From Symsagittifera roscoffensis (lineage: Eukaryota > Xenacoelomorpha > Acoela > Convolutidae): a DNA stretch of 64,000 nucleotides. Every line of letters begins with the position of its first letter. The stretch's first letter is position 1. A program made the position numbers and the translations under genes. Shown in pieces: positions 1 through 11,400 of this stretch. Below the pieces are notes generated by a model, which worked only from the letters and a program-made list of their open reading frames with translations, searched no databases and was not told the DNA's origin. The stretch spans positions 49,059,892-49,123,891 of the forward strand of contig NC_087069.1 in assembly GCF_963678635.1 (NCBI RefSeq). The letters run 5' to 3'.

Positions 1-94
1 TAACAGGTGCTAGTCTAATGGCTGGTATTGACTCAATTCTGTCTTTTATTTTGACGAAGTAAACGCGGATCTGGTCATTGTCGTTTGGTTTGTT

Positions 95-1119
95 TCATGT
101 TATCCGTCCAATTGGCCAGAGTCCTCGTGGCGTCATATCCTGAAGAATCCAGACAATTTCTCCTATTTTGATAGGCGGCGTCTTTTTTGTCCCTCGTTGT
201 CTTGGCAGTAGTGTTGGGATAAACTCCTTCATCAAGCGTTTCCAAATTTGGGTTGCGAGTTGTTGGGCGATTTTCCATTGTCGACTGAGTGTTGAGGGCT
301 GTTGGGTTTGTAGAGGTGGCATGCTGGCATGCGCTCTTCCGAGAAGAAAATGGTTTGGGTGAGGGCTTCAACATCATCGGGCGATGATGAAACTGTAGTG
401 ATGGGTCTTGCGTTCACGAAGTGTTCAACTTCGCAAAGAATGGTGTTGAATATGTCGTCTGTTAGAATCTGGCTTCCTATGATGGCATTGAACGAGTCTT
501 TGACTGATCTTATGAGTCGTTCCCATACACCTCCGAAATGAGGAGCATAGGCAGGGTTGAAGGTCCATTCAATCTGATGATTGGCGTAGAATTGTCCTGT
601 AACATTGGCGTCGAAGTGTCAGTTGAGTTTTTTTCGGATGCTGTGAAATTTGTACCGTTATCAGAAACAATTTTGGCTGGTTGTCCTCTGCGTGCGAAAA
701 ATCGCCATAAAGTATTGATGAAGGCGTCGGCTGATTGGTCCTGGCACATCTCAAGATGTACGGCTCGTGTTGTTAGGCAAGTCAATATAACGCTGTAGCG
801 TTTGTTGTAGTTTCCTGCGGTTTTCGAAGCAAACGGTCCAAAGAGATCTAATCCTGTTAATCTTCTGGAAATCTGAAGGCGGGTAGGGGCGCAAGTTCCG
901 GCTGTAGTCCATTTGCCTGTTGTCGTCAGCAGTCGTAACGGTTTTTTTGACTTTGTCAATGTGTGCGCGAACACAGAGAATCCAATACTTGTTTTGAAGA
1001 ATATTTTTTAAGTGCTGGCGTGGCGAATGCTGGTTGTCTTTGTGAGTTTGTCCTATAAATAGGTGAACTGCTGGGTGGTTTCCAGCAAGGATAGTCCGGT
1101 GTTTTATGCAATAGTCCAA
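95..1119 (-). pseudogene. pol: BEL/Pao integrase remnant
   Basis: Three overlapping minus-strand frames carry one integrase. The segment at 1119-751 has the His-rich N-terminal region. The segment at 974-510 has the catalytic core, including a TCLTTRAVHLE block and an SDNGTNF block that supplies the second catalytic Asp. The segment at 417-232 continues with a NARPIT block. The segment at 322-95 matches the C-terminal tail, ending in the TPRGLWPIGR motif that is highly conserved in BEL/Pao integrases. At least three frame changes separate these parts, so no functional protein can be made. The enzyme would normally insert element cDNA into chromosomes. Confidence 0.88.
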
Positions 1120-2076
1120 TTAAGATTTCTCGAGGCGTCCACGTGCTCGCAAGAGTCCGTCTTTGTCTAGAATTGGTGATAGATGTCGAAGTCTGCTAGT
1201 TGTGTTGGTTCGTTTATTTTGTATCAATGAATTGACCTCTGGTTTTGAGCTGTCTCGTAGCGTCTGCTTGAAGTTAAATTTCTTTGGGGCAATCATGTTG
1301 TTGCTTTTCAGTTCGGTGGTCGAGTTTTTGTTGCGGAAGTTTAGTCCTTTTTCTTTAAAAATACTGGCGGCACGGATCACGTGTGCAGTTGTTCTGAGAA
1401 TTCTTGTCCAATTGGAGAATCTGCTGTAGTCGTTGAAACTTTTTTAGTCGTTCTGTCTTTTCGGTTGAAGCTTGAAAAGCTAGCACTGGGGTTGGTGTCC
1501 CGTTTGATCGTTGAGTTACAAGGTATCCGTTTTTGCGACGATTAACTGTAGCTTTGGCCAGTTGCATTTTGGTTCACATATGAGTTTTGGTCGGGTGAAC
1601 CATCTTGACTTGTTACTGAATTCTGAAAGGGGTATTCCACGGGTTCTGTCGTCTCCTGGGTTTAGGGGTCCTGGGCAATGATTCCATTGAGGCGCTGTTG
1701 TGCTGTCTGTCCACATATGCGTAGAGCTGATGTCAATCCTTTGTTCTCTGCGAATGAACTTTGCGAGGCGAGCACCAAAAATTGCAGCTTGAAATTCCAT
1801 TTGAGTTATTGTGTGTTGTTTTAGAGGAGCCACTCGAGCTTTTCCTAGAACAGAGGCGCTGCTGATTTGCCGAGTGGCACTGTTGCTGTATACAAAATTA
1901 GCGACCGCTGCTAGGGCGCTGTAGGAGGCATCTGAAAAATTATGATTAGCGATGTTGTCGTAAATGTATCCAAAAAATTTTCGAGGTATTTCCAATGTCT
2001 GTAGATCGTTTCTCTCGTCGAGAAGCTCAGACAGTTCAGGTATCATTTCTCGTGTAATTTGGCCATGCGACTTCAT
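1120..2076 (-). pseudogene. pol: BEL/Pao RNase H-like region and linker remnant
   Basis: The ORF at 2076-1516 contains a DASYSALAAVA block (catalytic Asp region), the GKARVAPLK and MEFQAA blocks and a MWTDSTTA block. Together these form the RNase H-like module that follows RT in BEL/Pao Pol. A second piece (1380-1120) holds the region between RNase H and the integrase zinc finger, with an RARGRLEKS-like end. The two pieces lie in different frames and are joined only by broken sequence. RNase H would degrade the RNA strand during reverse transcription. Confidence 0.82.
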
Positions 2077-2186
2077 TCCTTTTCTCCAAATTGCTTGCTG
2101 GATTATTCGTAGTCGAATCGTAATTGGTGCTGCTATACCAATTTGATCAAAGATTGAAGAAGCTGAGCGAAGTAGGCTCCGTTGTG

Positions 2187-3174
2187 TTAGTTTATTCTGG
2201 GCAATTTCGAGTAGTTTGTCGTAGTGAAGCTGAGTGTATCGTTACTCACTCTCCATCGTATTACGAAATTTCGCTTGAAGATTTTGGGCTCCTTGATTTT
2301 GTCTATGGTGATGGATCTATGTTCTTCTGGTCTTGTTTGCAGAATTCTATGATCCGTAGTGATCCACTTCGTTAGGTTGAAATTTCCTTGTTGTAGTACG
2401 TGCCGAAGGTCTTCTATGATTTTCACTGCGGTGTCGATGTCGTCGGTGGCTTCAAAGAAGTTGACCATGTAGAAGTTCTCGTTGACAAATTTTTTGATGT
2501 GGGGGTGGCTTTCAGCATTGTCGTCTGCGCAAGTTCTTAATGCGTAAATTGCACAAGTAGAAGAACATTTGGCTCCAAAGACGAAACGAGTGTACTCAAA
2601 AAATTTGGGTTCTTCCGCTCCCCAGAGGAAACGAAGAAGTTTTCTGTCTTCGGGGTTAACAGAAACCTGCATATACATCCCTTCAATGTCGACAGTGATG
2701 GGATGCTTTCGTTCGCGAAACCGGGTAATTACTCCTAGATAGGTTGCAGAGTAAGTCAGGTCCAGTGGGAAGCATATCATTTAGACAAATTCCTTTATAT
2801 TTGGATTTGGCATTGGAAACACGGCGAAGTTTTCCTGGCTTGTTTGGGTTGATTACGCCATTTTCAGGTAAAATCCATCCTGTCGAAGGTATTTCGTCTG
2901 GCTCTAATTTCCTTATGTAGTGCTTGCTGAGTACCTGGTCAATTTTATCCTGGTGGAGAGCCAGTTTTTCTGAAATTTTGTTAAGTTGTTTTTTCATACG
3001 GCTGTAGTGGGCAATTGCTGCTTTATAGTTGTTGGGAAGATATGCATTTGGTTTCCACAGAAGTCCAAGTTGATAGCGGTTGTCGTATAATGATACGGTT
3101 TTACGAAGTGTTTGCATAGCGTGTCTTTTGTCCGATGACATTATTATTTCAGGTGATGTGGCATAGGTTTTCAT
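2187..3174 (-). pseudogene. pol: BEL/Pao reverse transcriptase remnant, catalytic box lost
   Basis: The segment at 3174-2683 has the BEL RT entry region: a YQLGLLWKP block, the helix with LPNNYKAA, then a NPNKPGKLRRV block and a CLNDMLPTGPDLL block. The segment at 2780-2187 continues with the DIEGMYMQV palm motif and an LRFLWG block. At the position of the catalytic YxDD box the sequence reads FYMVNFFEA, so both metal-binding aspartates are absent. Two overlapping frames and the lost box show a dead enzyme. Confidence 0.88.
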
Positions 3175-3227
3175 TCGTCAGAATGAAGCGAGAATATCCG
3201 AGACTTGTGTGTCGTCAGTTGATATTT

Positions 3228-3960
3228 CTATTGGGGTTGCTGTTGCTTGGAGAAGTATCCAATGTCGTTGTTCGGTCCTGCTATCGTCAATCCTAGGGCT
3301 GTAAGGACTGCTCGAGGAACATTTTGATTTCCTTTGATGATGATCTTCGGGCTGATGATGTCAATATTGTCCGTTTCAATCACTAGGGCTACGTGGTTAT
3401 TGCTGAAGTCCGGAAAACATATATCCCTAAGATGGTTGTATTGGCTGCAGATGTCGTTCAACTTTTCGGGCTCCGCTGCATTCAAAGTTGATGTTCTCTT
3501 TGATTAAAACATTAGGTAGTTCAAACGCTAAAGTGTCATTTCCAAATGATTGAACTGTAATATCCACTGCCTTAGCCTCTATCGTTTGCGAGTTGAAGAA
3601 ACTTCAAATGAGAACTTGTTCCTGATGGTTAGTTTCCTCCAGTTGAAGATATGCTGCTTTCGGTCGCAATATGTAGCTGTTTGTACTTCCTGTATAAAGA
3701 AAAGCGTATACATTAAGGTATATGTTGCAGTAACGTAAGGTTACTGGTAAAAGTAGCAGCAGTGAGCTGTTGATTCTTGATATCTTCCTTTGGCTGGCAA
3801 GATGGTTGACTTGATTCGCTCGCTGGTTTGGATTAAACTTTGGTGTTTTTGTGTTCGTTGTTCGTCGTGTAGAGTTGTGTGATGATGCTGATTGCATTTG
3901 CTGCATGTGTGCTTTGATGGTCAGTCTTTCACTTGATATTGGCCAAGGCAGTTGAAACAA
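3228..3960 (-). pseudogene. pol: BEL/Pao zinc-knuckle and aspartic protease remnant
   Basis: Around 3960-3850 the minus strand shows a Cys/His knuckle of BEL type (CFNC, then HTCSKC and HHHTTLH), with a TGA inside where a Cys codon would be expected. Around 3720-3640 the retropepsin active-site strand reads AFLYTGSTNSYI: the catalytic Asp of the usual D-T/S-G triad is replaced by Tyr. The ORF at 3485-3228 carries the C-terminal half of the protease and the start of Pol. The protease would normally process Gag-Pol; this copy cannot. Confidence 0.8.
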
Positions 3961-4738
3961 AGTTTCTTTTCAGAAACGAGTCTCTTCTTCTCCTCCAAAG
4001 GTGAATTTTGATACTTGCTACAGTATGCTGGGTGGTGAGTTTGTCCGTCGAAGGGACATGGAGGTCGGGTATTTGCACTCCAATTTTGAGAAGTCTTCTG
4101 TGAAGGCTGGTTGGTTGATGGTCGGATCCGTTAGCGTGTCGAAGTCTTGGGGTTATTTGTTGTCGATCGTTCGAGTCCAGGGTAATTTGCTGCGGTTGTA
4201 TATGTGGTAAGTGATCGCATGCTAATGCAAACTGTCTGATCCAGTCGTTGAAGGCGATAAGATAAGGCTGGTCGAGTTTCTGGGCGGTGATGTACTGTGA
4301 CCACTGAAGCTGCTGATGGTGTTGCAATTTGCTGACGGCAAGCGGAACGTATATTGAAGAGTCTTTGAATCCAAGCGTCCGAAATGTTTCCACCATGTTA
4401 CTGATGAATGTGGAAAATTCTATGTACGAATCCGTGCGATGAGTTGATGGTTGCTTGAAGCTCTGTAGTCTGTTGACGAAGTTATTGATGATGATGTCGG
4501 GTCGTCCATATCGTCGTCGTAGTTCGTGAAGAGCAGCGTTGTACATAGTGCTATTGCAGAAGTAGCCAGAAATAGCTTGATTTTCTTTTCCAGTCGTTAA
4601 AGTTAGCAGATGAGTAATCTTTTCGGCGTCTGAGATGGGTTGATTGTGGACTGTTCCTTCGAAGAGTCCGAACCACATGCTCCACTTCATAGGGTTTCCG
4701 TCGAAAGGCTCGATTTTTACTTTTGGGAGTCTAGTCAT
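3929..4738 (-). pseudogene. gag: BEL/Pao Gag core
   Basis: A 269-codon open frame encodes the conserved central Gag region of BEL/Pao elements. It begins with a LPKVKIEPFDGNPMKW block and continues through an ISDAEKITHLL block, a RRYGRPDIIINNF helix and an AFNDWIRQFALACD helix. It is the longest uninterrupted piece of this element. The C-terminal part runs into low-similarity sequence where the frame has shifted just before the zinc knuckle. Gag would form the particle core around the element RNA. Confidence 0.85.
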
Positions 4739-5019
4739 GAGACTGCAGTTTGCTCGCGACTGTCCATTACTTGATGTCTGAGATACTGCTGCTGGAATGA
4801 ACTGCTGTTCTGTAACTATGTTGAAGCTGATGTTTGCGTTGGTGGTGTCGTGTTCTGTTTGTTGAAGTAGTGGTCAACTTATTTCGAAACCTGTCTGGGG
4901 GACTTGCTGCTGAGTATCTCGGCTATCTAAAGAGTTTTGGTTCTCTATTGTTTGCTGAACTGATGATCCGGGCTGATGACTGCTGTTGGATGATGTTGAC
5001 GTATGGCTAGAGTCCCGAT

Positions 5020-5286
5020 CTAGTATTGTCTGTTGTTGCACTGAATCAGCTGTGTGGGGGGGGGGGGGGGGAGGGCTTGAATTGAGATGGCATTAGTGTT
5101 CTGCTGTGGTGGAGTTGTGTCTGCTGCATTTTCTTGTAGCATCTGTCTAAATTCATCCAATATGTCGTCGTGTTGGTCTTGTATAGCAGTGCAGTGGTTG
5201 ATGAGATCCTCCACAGTGGCGTGCTCAGTCGGCTGGTCTACAAGGTACGTAGTGGCGTCTTCCAAATTGCTGAGAATTTTCCTCAT
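5020..5286 (-). pseudogene. gag: BEL/Pao Gag N-terminal fragment
   Basis: An 88-codon frame rich in charged helix residues lies upstream of the Gag core in the direction of transcription and ends in a Gln/Pro-rich stretch encoded by a run of 16 C on this strand. The region between it and 4738 (about 280 bp) has no long frame and is probably Gag sequence disrupted by indels. The assignment rests on position and composition. Confidence 0.55.
5056..5071. repeat. 16-bp G homopolymer
   Basis: Sixteen consecutive G on the plus strand inside the remnant gag N-terminus, where it encodes a proline run on the minus strand. Homopolymers of this length are prone to length error, so local frames should be treated with care. 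Confidence 0.95.
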
Positions 5287-5510
5287 CTCGATTTATGAGT
5301 CCGCTATGTTTTAGATTGTATTGATGTCACTGATGGCTTTTCGTACTCGCCTGAAGCGGCGCTCTAGTTGAGCGATGAGAAAATTTCTCTGGGGAGAGTG
5401 GTTTTGTTGGGCATGGCTAGCTTGTCGTAGCTGATTGTTGTTGTCGTTGCTAGACCTAAACTAGATAGCTAGACCTAAACTTAAAAAAGGAACGAAGCAA
5501 AAGAACAATG

Positions 5511-5543
5511 GTGCGGTAAATAAGTAACGGTTATTTACCGCAC
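5511..5543. other. Perfect 13-bp stem hairpin followed by T-run
   Basis: GTGCGGTAAATAA is followed after a 7-base loop by its exact reverse complement, then CACTTTTTTA. It sits in the leader of the BEL element between gag and the candidate 5' LTR. A nearby 14-bp direct repeat (GCTAGACCTAAACT, 5452-5482) adds to the structured leader. The role is unknown: it could be a packaging or dimerisation hairpin, or a chance foldback. Confidence 0.7.
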
Positions 5544-5689
5544 TTTTTTAATAAGTAATTTTTTAAATAAGTATAACGGAACAAAATGCGCAATTGAAAG
5601 TTACAAATGATTGATAGTAGTTTGTTCCGATACTTGAACAGGCGGAAAATAATATAAACCAACGTAAAGTTAACGTCCCTATACGAAAG

Positions 5690-6110
5690 TTAAGCTATGG
5701 GGGTCCAAATTGTTAAACCGTTTTTTTTTCAAATCTTAGGCAACTGCAAAACGAGTGTTCCTTGGTTGGCACTAAAGACAAACTGTGCTTCTAGCCTGGT
5801 CAAGAGGTAAAGCACGGGTGTGGTTTCTGGCAATTTAGCTGAGTGCCATATAGAAAACGAAAGTGTAATCGTTTCTAGTTTATACGATGTACTTGAGTCT
5901 TTTTTGTTTGAAACTTTGATTTGATTATAAATTAGTTGGTTGCACGTGTTTGGTAATTCAATTTTGCATTTTTCCAATTTTGAATTTGCTTTCAATTTTT
6001 TCCCGGAGTTTTCCTGATTGCACGTGAAAAGTTGAAGTCATCTAAAATGGTTGTCAATTGTCAAATTGGCATATAACATCCATATCGAGATCACAATTCC
6101 ACCAATTCCA
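5690..6110 (-). other. Candidate primer-binding site and 5' LTR region of the BEL element
   Basis: On the minus strand, an A-rich end is followed by TTTGGACCCCCATAG at about 5716-5702. Its TGG plus acceptor-like bases look like a tRNA primer-binding site. Sequence to the right (5.72-6.1 kb) would then be the end of the 5' LTR. The 3' LTR lies off the window, so a pairwise LTR check is impossible. I found no coding signal here. Confidence 0.35.
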
Positions 6111-6849
6111 CGTTTAAAGGTGTCATGGGAAATGAAAAAAGTGCATATCTGGTTTTCGATAAGGTTTGCGGTGACAGCTGCCTATCTGAAGCGCCTGGTA
6201 CTAATGGTAGGAGACAAAGAATCAAACTAGCTAGATGGCCCTGGGATACTGCGAATCACCAATGTCGGCTTTAGACTGGTCAATCGTATGTGTCGATTGC
6301 AAAAAAAGGTCCACAGTAAATGTTTTGGCTGGAATAATACCGGAATGAAGACAAACGATGGATACCGCGGCACTGTGGGTACGAGACACGTCGGGTTAAA
6401 AGACAGCAGGCAGATGGTATTCTAATTATAGAGAAAAAAATAGGCTACTGGTGTTTTAATTATAGTGCAAATTCATATCGATGGATGGCGAGGAAAAGGA
6501 GCAATAACAAAGAGAGTTATAGAATATCTCAACGTCGATTTTGGCGCAGTAAAGGAGACTAAGTTAACGAAAACATCAAGAGCACCAATAGGGAAAAATT
6601 AGTTGCTGTTCAGAAAAGGCCGAACGGTTTAACTCATACCAAGTAGCCAGACGAGACCGCAAGAGGCGTAGTCATAGAAGTTACGCCAGGCTTCGAGTGC
6701 AGAGAAATGAAAGGACCCGATATTCCCCAAGGGGGCAGCACTAGAAGCAGAAAGAATGCATACATGAACTGGCATGCGGGAGTTGAGACAGAAATCATCC
6801 AGAAGAAAAGATAGTAATATCCGAAAAAGCACACCGAAGTGAACCGAAA
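6111..6849. other. No gene seen
   Basis: About 740 bases with no convincing coding frame. It lies immediately upstream of the LINE remnant and may be degraded endonuclease sequence, but no motif survives that I can name. Confidence 0.4.
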
Positions 6850-7505
6850 TGTTAAAGATCCAGTCCGGATACTACCCTTGCACACTGCTCAAAGGCTGAC
6901 TTCTTAAGCTGGAACACCCTGGAGTCCATGGATTTCGATCATCATCCGATCCTAATCAAATCGAAAGACAAAACCACGCCTAAACCAAATTTCAAATTTG
7001 AAAATGGCCGACTGGCCGGAGTTTTCAAAAATGGTCGAAGAATCGACCTTGCTAAATTAAACAGAGGTAAATGGTGCCTCGCGGGAGGCGGCGGAGAAAA
7101 CTCTCGTGAAAATATTTCTAGAAGCCGCTAAAAGATCCCAACTCGTCACAACCCCGAGAAACGCTAAGCCGTGGTGGACGGAGGAAGTTGCGAAATCTAG
7201 AAAACGTTGCTTCAGGCCGAAAATCAACTCAAAGATCAACCAAATGGGACAATCAAAAAAGACCAAGGCAGCTATTATTCTATCAGGGAGACTGTTGAGA
7301 AAAATTAGGACAAGCATTGAGGTGTTACGCAGCCACGCTCAGTCCGCGAAACCCCCTATCAGCTGTCCGGAACACGATCAGGTCAATGGTTGGGCAAAGC
7401 AAGAACCGTCTGCCAAATAAACCTAATAACGCCTCAAACAAAAGTATGTTGTCCGACAAAGATAAGGCCATCCTAGATTGCAAGATCTATGCTCAAGTGA
7501 GCTGA
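6850..7505 (+). pseudogene. LINE (non-LTR retrotransposon) endonuclease/linker remnant
   Basis: From about 6868 the plus strand reads through an ADFLSWNTL block into DFDHHPILI. This is the typical end of an APE-type endonuclease, where a D/S-D-H-x-P-I motif supplies the last catalytic His. Further on come a KPWWTEEVAKSRKR block and basic helices, as in the linker between endonuclease and RT of jockey-like LINEs. At least three frames are used (about 6868-7131, 7106-7420, 7317-7505). No RT motifs follow, so only a fragment of about 650 bp is present. Confidence 0.75.
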
Positions 7506-8559
7506 GAATGTTTAACAATCAGAAAAGCCATCAAAAACACAGATATTGCATAGTTACATTATTTCTGGCTCGTTTCGGTTCTGAGGTAGATTGGTTTCGG
7601 GTAGCTGACTGATTGACAACGTCTCACTTCATATGTAAATTAACCTTATTATCTGAAACTACAAGTCAACAAAGAATATCGAACTGATATAAGTTTCGGT
7701 ATTTAACAGCAGAATTCAATGTCATAAGCTACGCAAAATGAAAACATTAATAAATTAATTTTAAAACAGCGCCTGAAAAACTTGAATTTTGTTTCAGTTT
7801 TGATTTTTTTCACATACGGTACTTCGTTCACCAGAAACGCTTTCTTCTCAAAGTTGGATCTGCTTAATGAGTCCAGCAACCTGAAACCGAAGAGATCGGG
7901 ACCAGATAAAATCTGCCGCCTCATGTTGAAGAACTTAACTTTGTTTTCACATGGGACATACAAGTTTGTTCATGCTCAATAAGTTTACAAGAAACCCCAT
8001 TTGATGATTTACAGGTGTGACCAACCGAATTTTTTGAGCAATTTCAAATCAGTTTTAGCAAAAAATAAATTTAAATCAAACTAAATCAAAATCTAATTAA
8101 ATCAAAATTGACGACCATGCTACAAGGGTTATCAGTCAATTCAATTGGCTCGGAAAGGACATCTTAAAACCACGATGAACGAAGTGAACAAAAAATTTTG
8201 AAAAATATTTTTGCAAATGCACGCTTGATCCTCAAATTAAATAACTGATGTCTCGCTCAAAAATAATCCCTATGGTTAACTAATGGTACACACATAACCT
8301 ATTACCTAAACTTATAACCAATGATCTCCATCTCAAAAAAATGATCCATGTATTTGCCAAATGATTGCCTTTGTGTATCAAGTGATCCCAATGGTAAATT
8401 GTAATGGTAATGATCCCTATAAATAACTAATGGTCTCTTTGCAGAACTTTGATCCTCATATCTACCTAAATATCTTTTTGTATATCAAAGGTCTCAACAT
8501 GAAATTTTGTACCAATTGATCTCAAGGTGAAGCTATAATGGCAAGATAGAGAAAGAGAA
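7506..8559. other. AT-rich non-coding DNA
   Basis: No convincing gene. Short frames around 7703-7982 occur on both strands and match nothing I recognise. The second half has many short motifs of the type AATGATC and TAATGGTA, giving a loosely repetitive look. Confidence 0.5.
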
Positions 8560-8665
8560 ACAGTGAAGAGGGAATTTTATGTAGGGAGAAGAGAGAGAAA
8601 GAGAGGGAGGGAAACAGACAATTTAGCGACAGAGAGAGAGAGAGAAAGAGAGAGATAGCTTCACA
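8560..8665. repeat. GA-rich microsatellite
   Basis: Purine tract made of GAGA and GAAAGAGA units on the plus strand, purest at about 8628-8656. Simple-sequence repeat in non-coding DNA. Confidence 0.9.
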
Positions 8666-10659
8666 TACACCGAGACACAAAACTCAAGAATTGCGCAGAA
8701 ATTTTTGATAAAGTATGCTTAAATTTTGTGGGTGAATTAAATCCCTTTAAAGAGATTCTGTAGGTATGTGCTAATGTATCTATGTCTGAATAAAAGCTTG
8801 TTTGATTGTAAAAGTGCAAGATTTACGCTTTTTAGGGTATAAAAGTAAAATTTTATGCACAATATAAGTATGTTGGTGTTTATATACGTATACATTGAGT
8901 GTAAATTGTATGAATGTATGTGGCATTCATGTATGTATGAAATATTTTAGGCGTGTGCACAGTAAAAATATGCATTCATCTAGGTCCACACCCAATTTTA
9001 TCACTTGCATGTGTCTACCGTGTATATTTTTTTGTTTTGATGTGATTTGTATCTTTGCAAATATGCATGTACCTACATATCTTATTACGTAGATATGTGA
9101 ATTTTTTATTGAGTACACTTTAACAAGCGTTTCGAAGCAATTTAGATACATGACATCAACTGGAGTTTAATATTGGTGTGGAACAAAGGTAAACATTTTA
9201 TATATTAGTATTGATGTATGGATGAGGCCACCGAAACAATTTCAGACGTGTAACCACAATCGTAAGACTAACATCAGGTAAAACTCAATGTACTTAATGA
9301 CCCCTTTTTTCTAAAACATTTTGCAGTCTTGAATAAAAACCAGATTTTGTATATTTTTTCATGTTTTAGTCCATTTATGGTCGAAAGATATATTTGCATT
9401 TGTGTTTGTATGCATTTTCCGTGAGTAAAATTCTATTTGTATGCTCCTGTTTTTTACAACTTCTTGTTTGTTTTCGAATGAGCCTTTTAGCCTTTTTTAT
9501 GTCGTTATTAAACTAATTGGAAACCTGCTCTTATATCTGAAAGTGTAACTAATTTAACTCAAGTTATTCAAATTTGTCTAGAATACGCTCTAGAGTTCCA
9601 CTAAATGTTTTGCCAGTACCAACTTTGTGTCAGATACATAGTAGATTCATACATTGGTTTACTTCGTATATATGTTCGTGTGTTCGTATGCGCTTGAATA
9701 GGTATGAGAAGTGTTTATATAAGTTTTTTCTTGTCTATATTTCGAAAAAAAAAGCTTTCAAGGATGTATTTTTTATTCGCTTAGACGCCAAACAAGAACT
9801 TTTTACAATAATTAGAGGTATGACTAACATATACAACATACCAGATAGTTCATATGTATGTGTGTACTTGTTCGCGTAGGTGTAAATCGTCATGTTTTTG
9901 TACGTATATTTCTGCTTGAGTGATTATAATTACTCCGTGTTTGTTTTTTTGCATGTTTTGTTGTATGTTTTTTGTATCCTAAATGTTCTTTTGCATAAGA
10001 TGGTACTCATTTATATGCTTAACAAAATCTTTTTAGACGCTAAATTACCAATTACAGCTACAAAAAAAAATCCTAAACCAAACTCTATCCCTTTTAATAG
10101 ATATCATTGACTCAAAATGATATCAAAAGAAGAAAATCAGAATCAAAAGAAGAAAAAAGTCTTGCTCCAAGATTTAATGCTGCATGCAAACTTGAGACCA
10201 TAACTAACTTTTAAAAATACAATTAAATTAGTTGAGCCCAAATTTAAGACTAATTTGACCTCTAAAACTTAAATTAGGATAATTTCTGACTGATCATAAA
10301 TTGCTCTAAACTGAGGTAAAACAAGGATATAGAGCTTCTCAGTACGACACTAGTGTGCAGTTCTTGAGCATTTGCAGTGTACGTTGAGGATAAACTAAAT
10401 ATCCAAATTTTTTTTTAAAACTATTAACATTTGTTATCATTTTTTTGCATATTGGCCGAAAACTGCTACTGTCTAATTAGTGAATCATTACTTGTATATT
10501 TTAGTGAATCATAGCCCGTATCTATAACTTCAAATGTAGCGAAAAAAGGAAGCAAAAATTAATTTTTGTATCTGTAAAACATCATCCGGCTTCTAGGCTT
10601 AATGTTTTACCAAATTTGCTTTTTTTTCCGTTTGTGACTGACCAAAAGATTGTTAAATC
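8666..10659. other. AT-rich non-coding DNA with TGTATG-type stretches
   Basis: Open frames of 65-101 codons occur here (for example 9574-9879, 9892-10110), but they are T-rich, low in complexity and lack recognisable motifs, so I do not call them genes. Frequent GTATGTATG and ATATGTATGTG runs suggest degraded simple repeats. Confidence 0.5.
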
Positions 10660-11400
10660 AGCGGTGCAGCAAACTCAAGTTTGTATTTCTTAAAGAGTAA
10701 GCTTGAATCAACGAAGCGGAAAAATCACTTTCCTGTTTCTTCGAAAGTGAGCCTGAAATATTGACATATTAATGGTTTTGGAAACTCAATTTTCTGTTCC
10801 TTATAAAATAAATTTAACTAAATCAGCAAAGCCGAAAAATCAATTAGCTGTTTCTTCAAAAGTGTGCTTGAAAGCTTGACTAAATCAGCGGTGCGGATAA
10901 CTCAATTTTCAGTTTCATAAAAAGTAAACTTGACTAAATCAGTGAAACCGAAAAATCATTAAGCTAATTCTTCAACAGTGTGCTTGAAAGCATGACTAAA
11001 TCAGCGATGCGGATAACTCAATTTTCAGTTTCAAAAAAAAGTAAACATGACTAAATCAGTGAAACCGAAAACTCATTCAGCTGTTTCTTCAAAAAAGTGC
11101 TGGAAAGCTTGACTTAATCAGCGGTGCGGATAACTCAATTTTCAGTTTCATAAAAAGTAAACTTGACTAAATCAAGGAAACCGAAAAATCATTTAGCTGT
11201 TTCTTCAAAAGTGTGCTTGAAAGCTTGACTAAATCAGCGGTGCGGATAACTCAATTTTCAGTTTCATAAAAAGTAAACTTGACTAAATCAATGAAACCGA
11301 AAAATCATTTAGCTGTTTCTTCAAAAGTGTGCTTGAAAGCTTGACTAAATCAGCGGTGTGGAAATTGTAATTAGATGTTTCTTTAATCTACCGACTTTTT
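10660..11400. repeat. Satellite of about 116 bp built from two alternating sub-repeats
   Basis: The phrase GACTAAATCAG recurs (with small variations) at 10878, 10932, 10994, 11049, 11111, 11165, 11226, 11281 and 11343. The steps alternate between about 54 and 62 bases, giving a higher-order unit of 115-117 bp. One half continues GCGGTGCGGATAACTC, the other TGAAACCGAAAAATC. Degraded units extend left to about 10660 and the last unit diverges after 11360. Confidence 0.9.

Larger units (their letters stand above)
1..5720 (-). mobile_element. BEL/Pao LTR retrotransposon, decayed, 3' end outside window
   Basis: Read on the minus strand, the gene order is gag N-terminus (5.3-5.0 kb), gag (4.7-3.9 kb), zinc knuckle plus protease (3.96-3.2 kb), reverse transcriptase (3.2-2.2 kb), RNase H region (2.1-1.1 kb) and integrase (1.1-0.1 kb). 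This order and the motif spacing are those of BEL/Pao elements. Every domain is split over several frames by stops and frameshifts, so the copy is dead. The window starts close to the integrase C-terminus, so the 3' LTR is not visible and cannot be compared with the candidate 5' LTR right of 5.7 kb. I see no env-like ORF between integrase and the edge. Confidence 0.9.

Noticed and set aside
8560..8665. Possible CRISPR-like or structured array
   Set aside because: It is a simple GA microsatellite without spacers.
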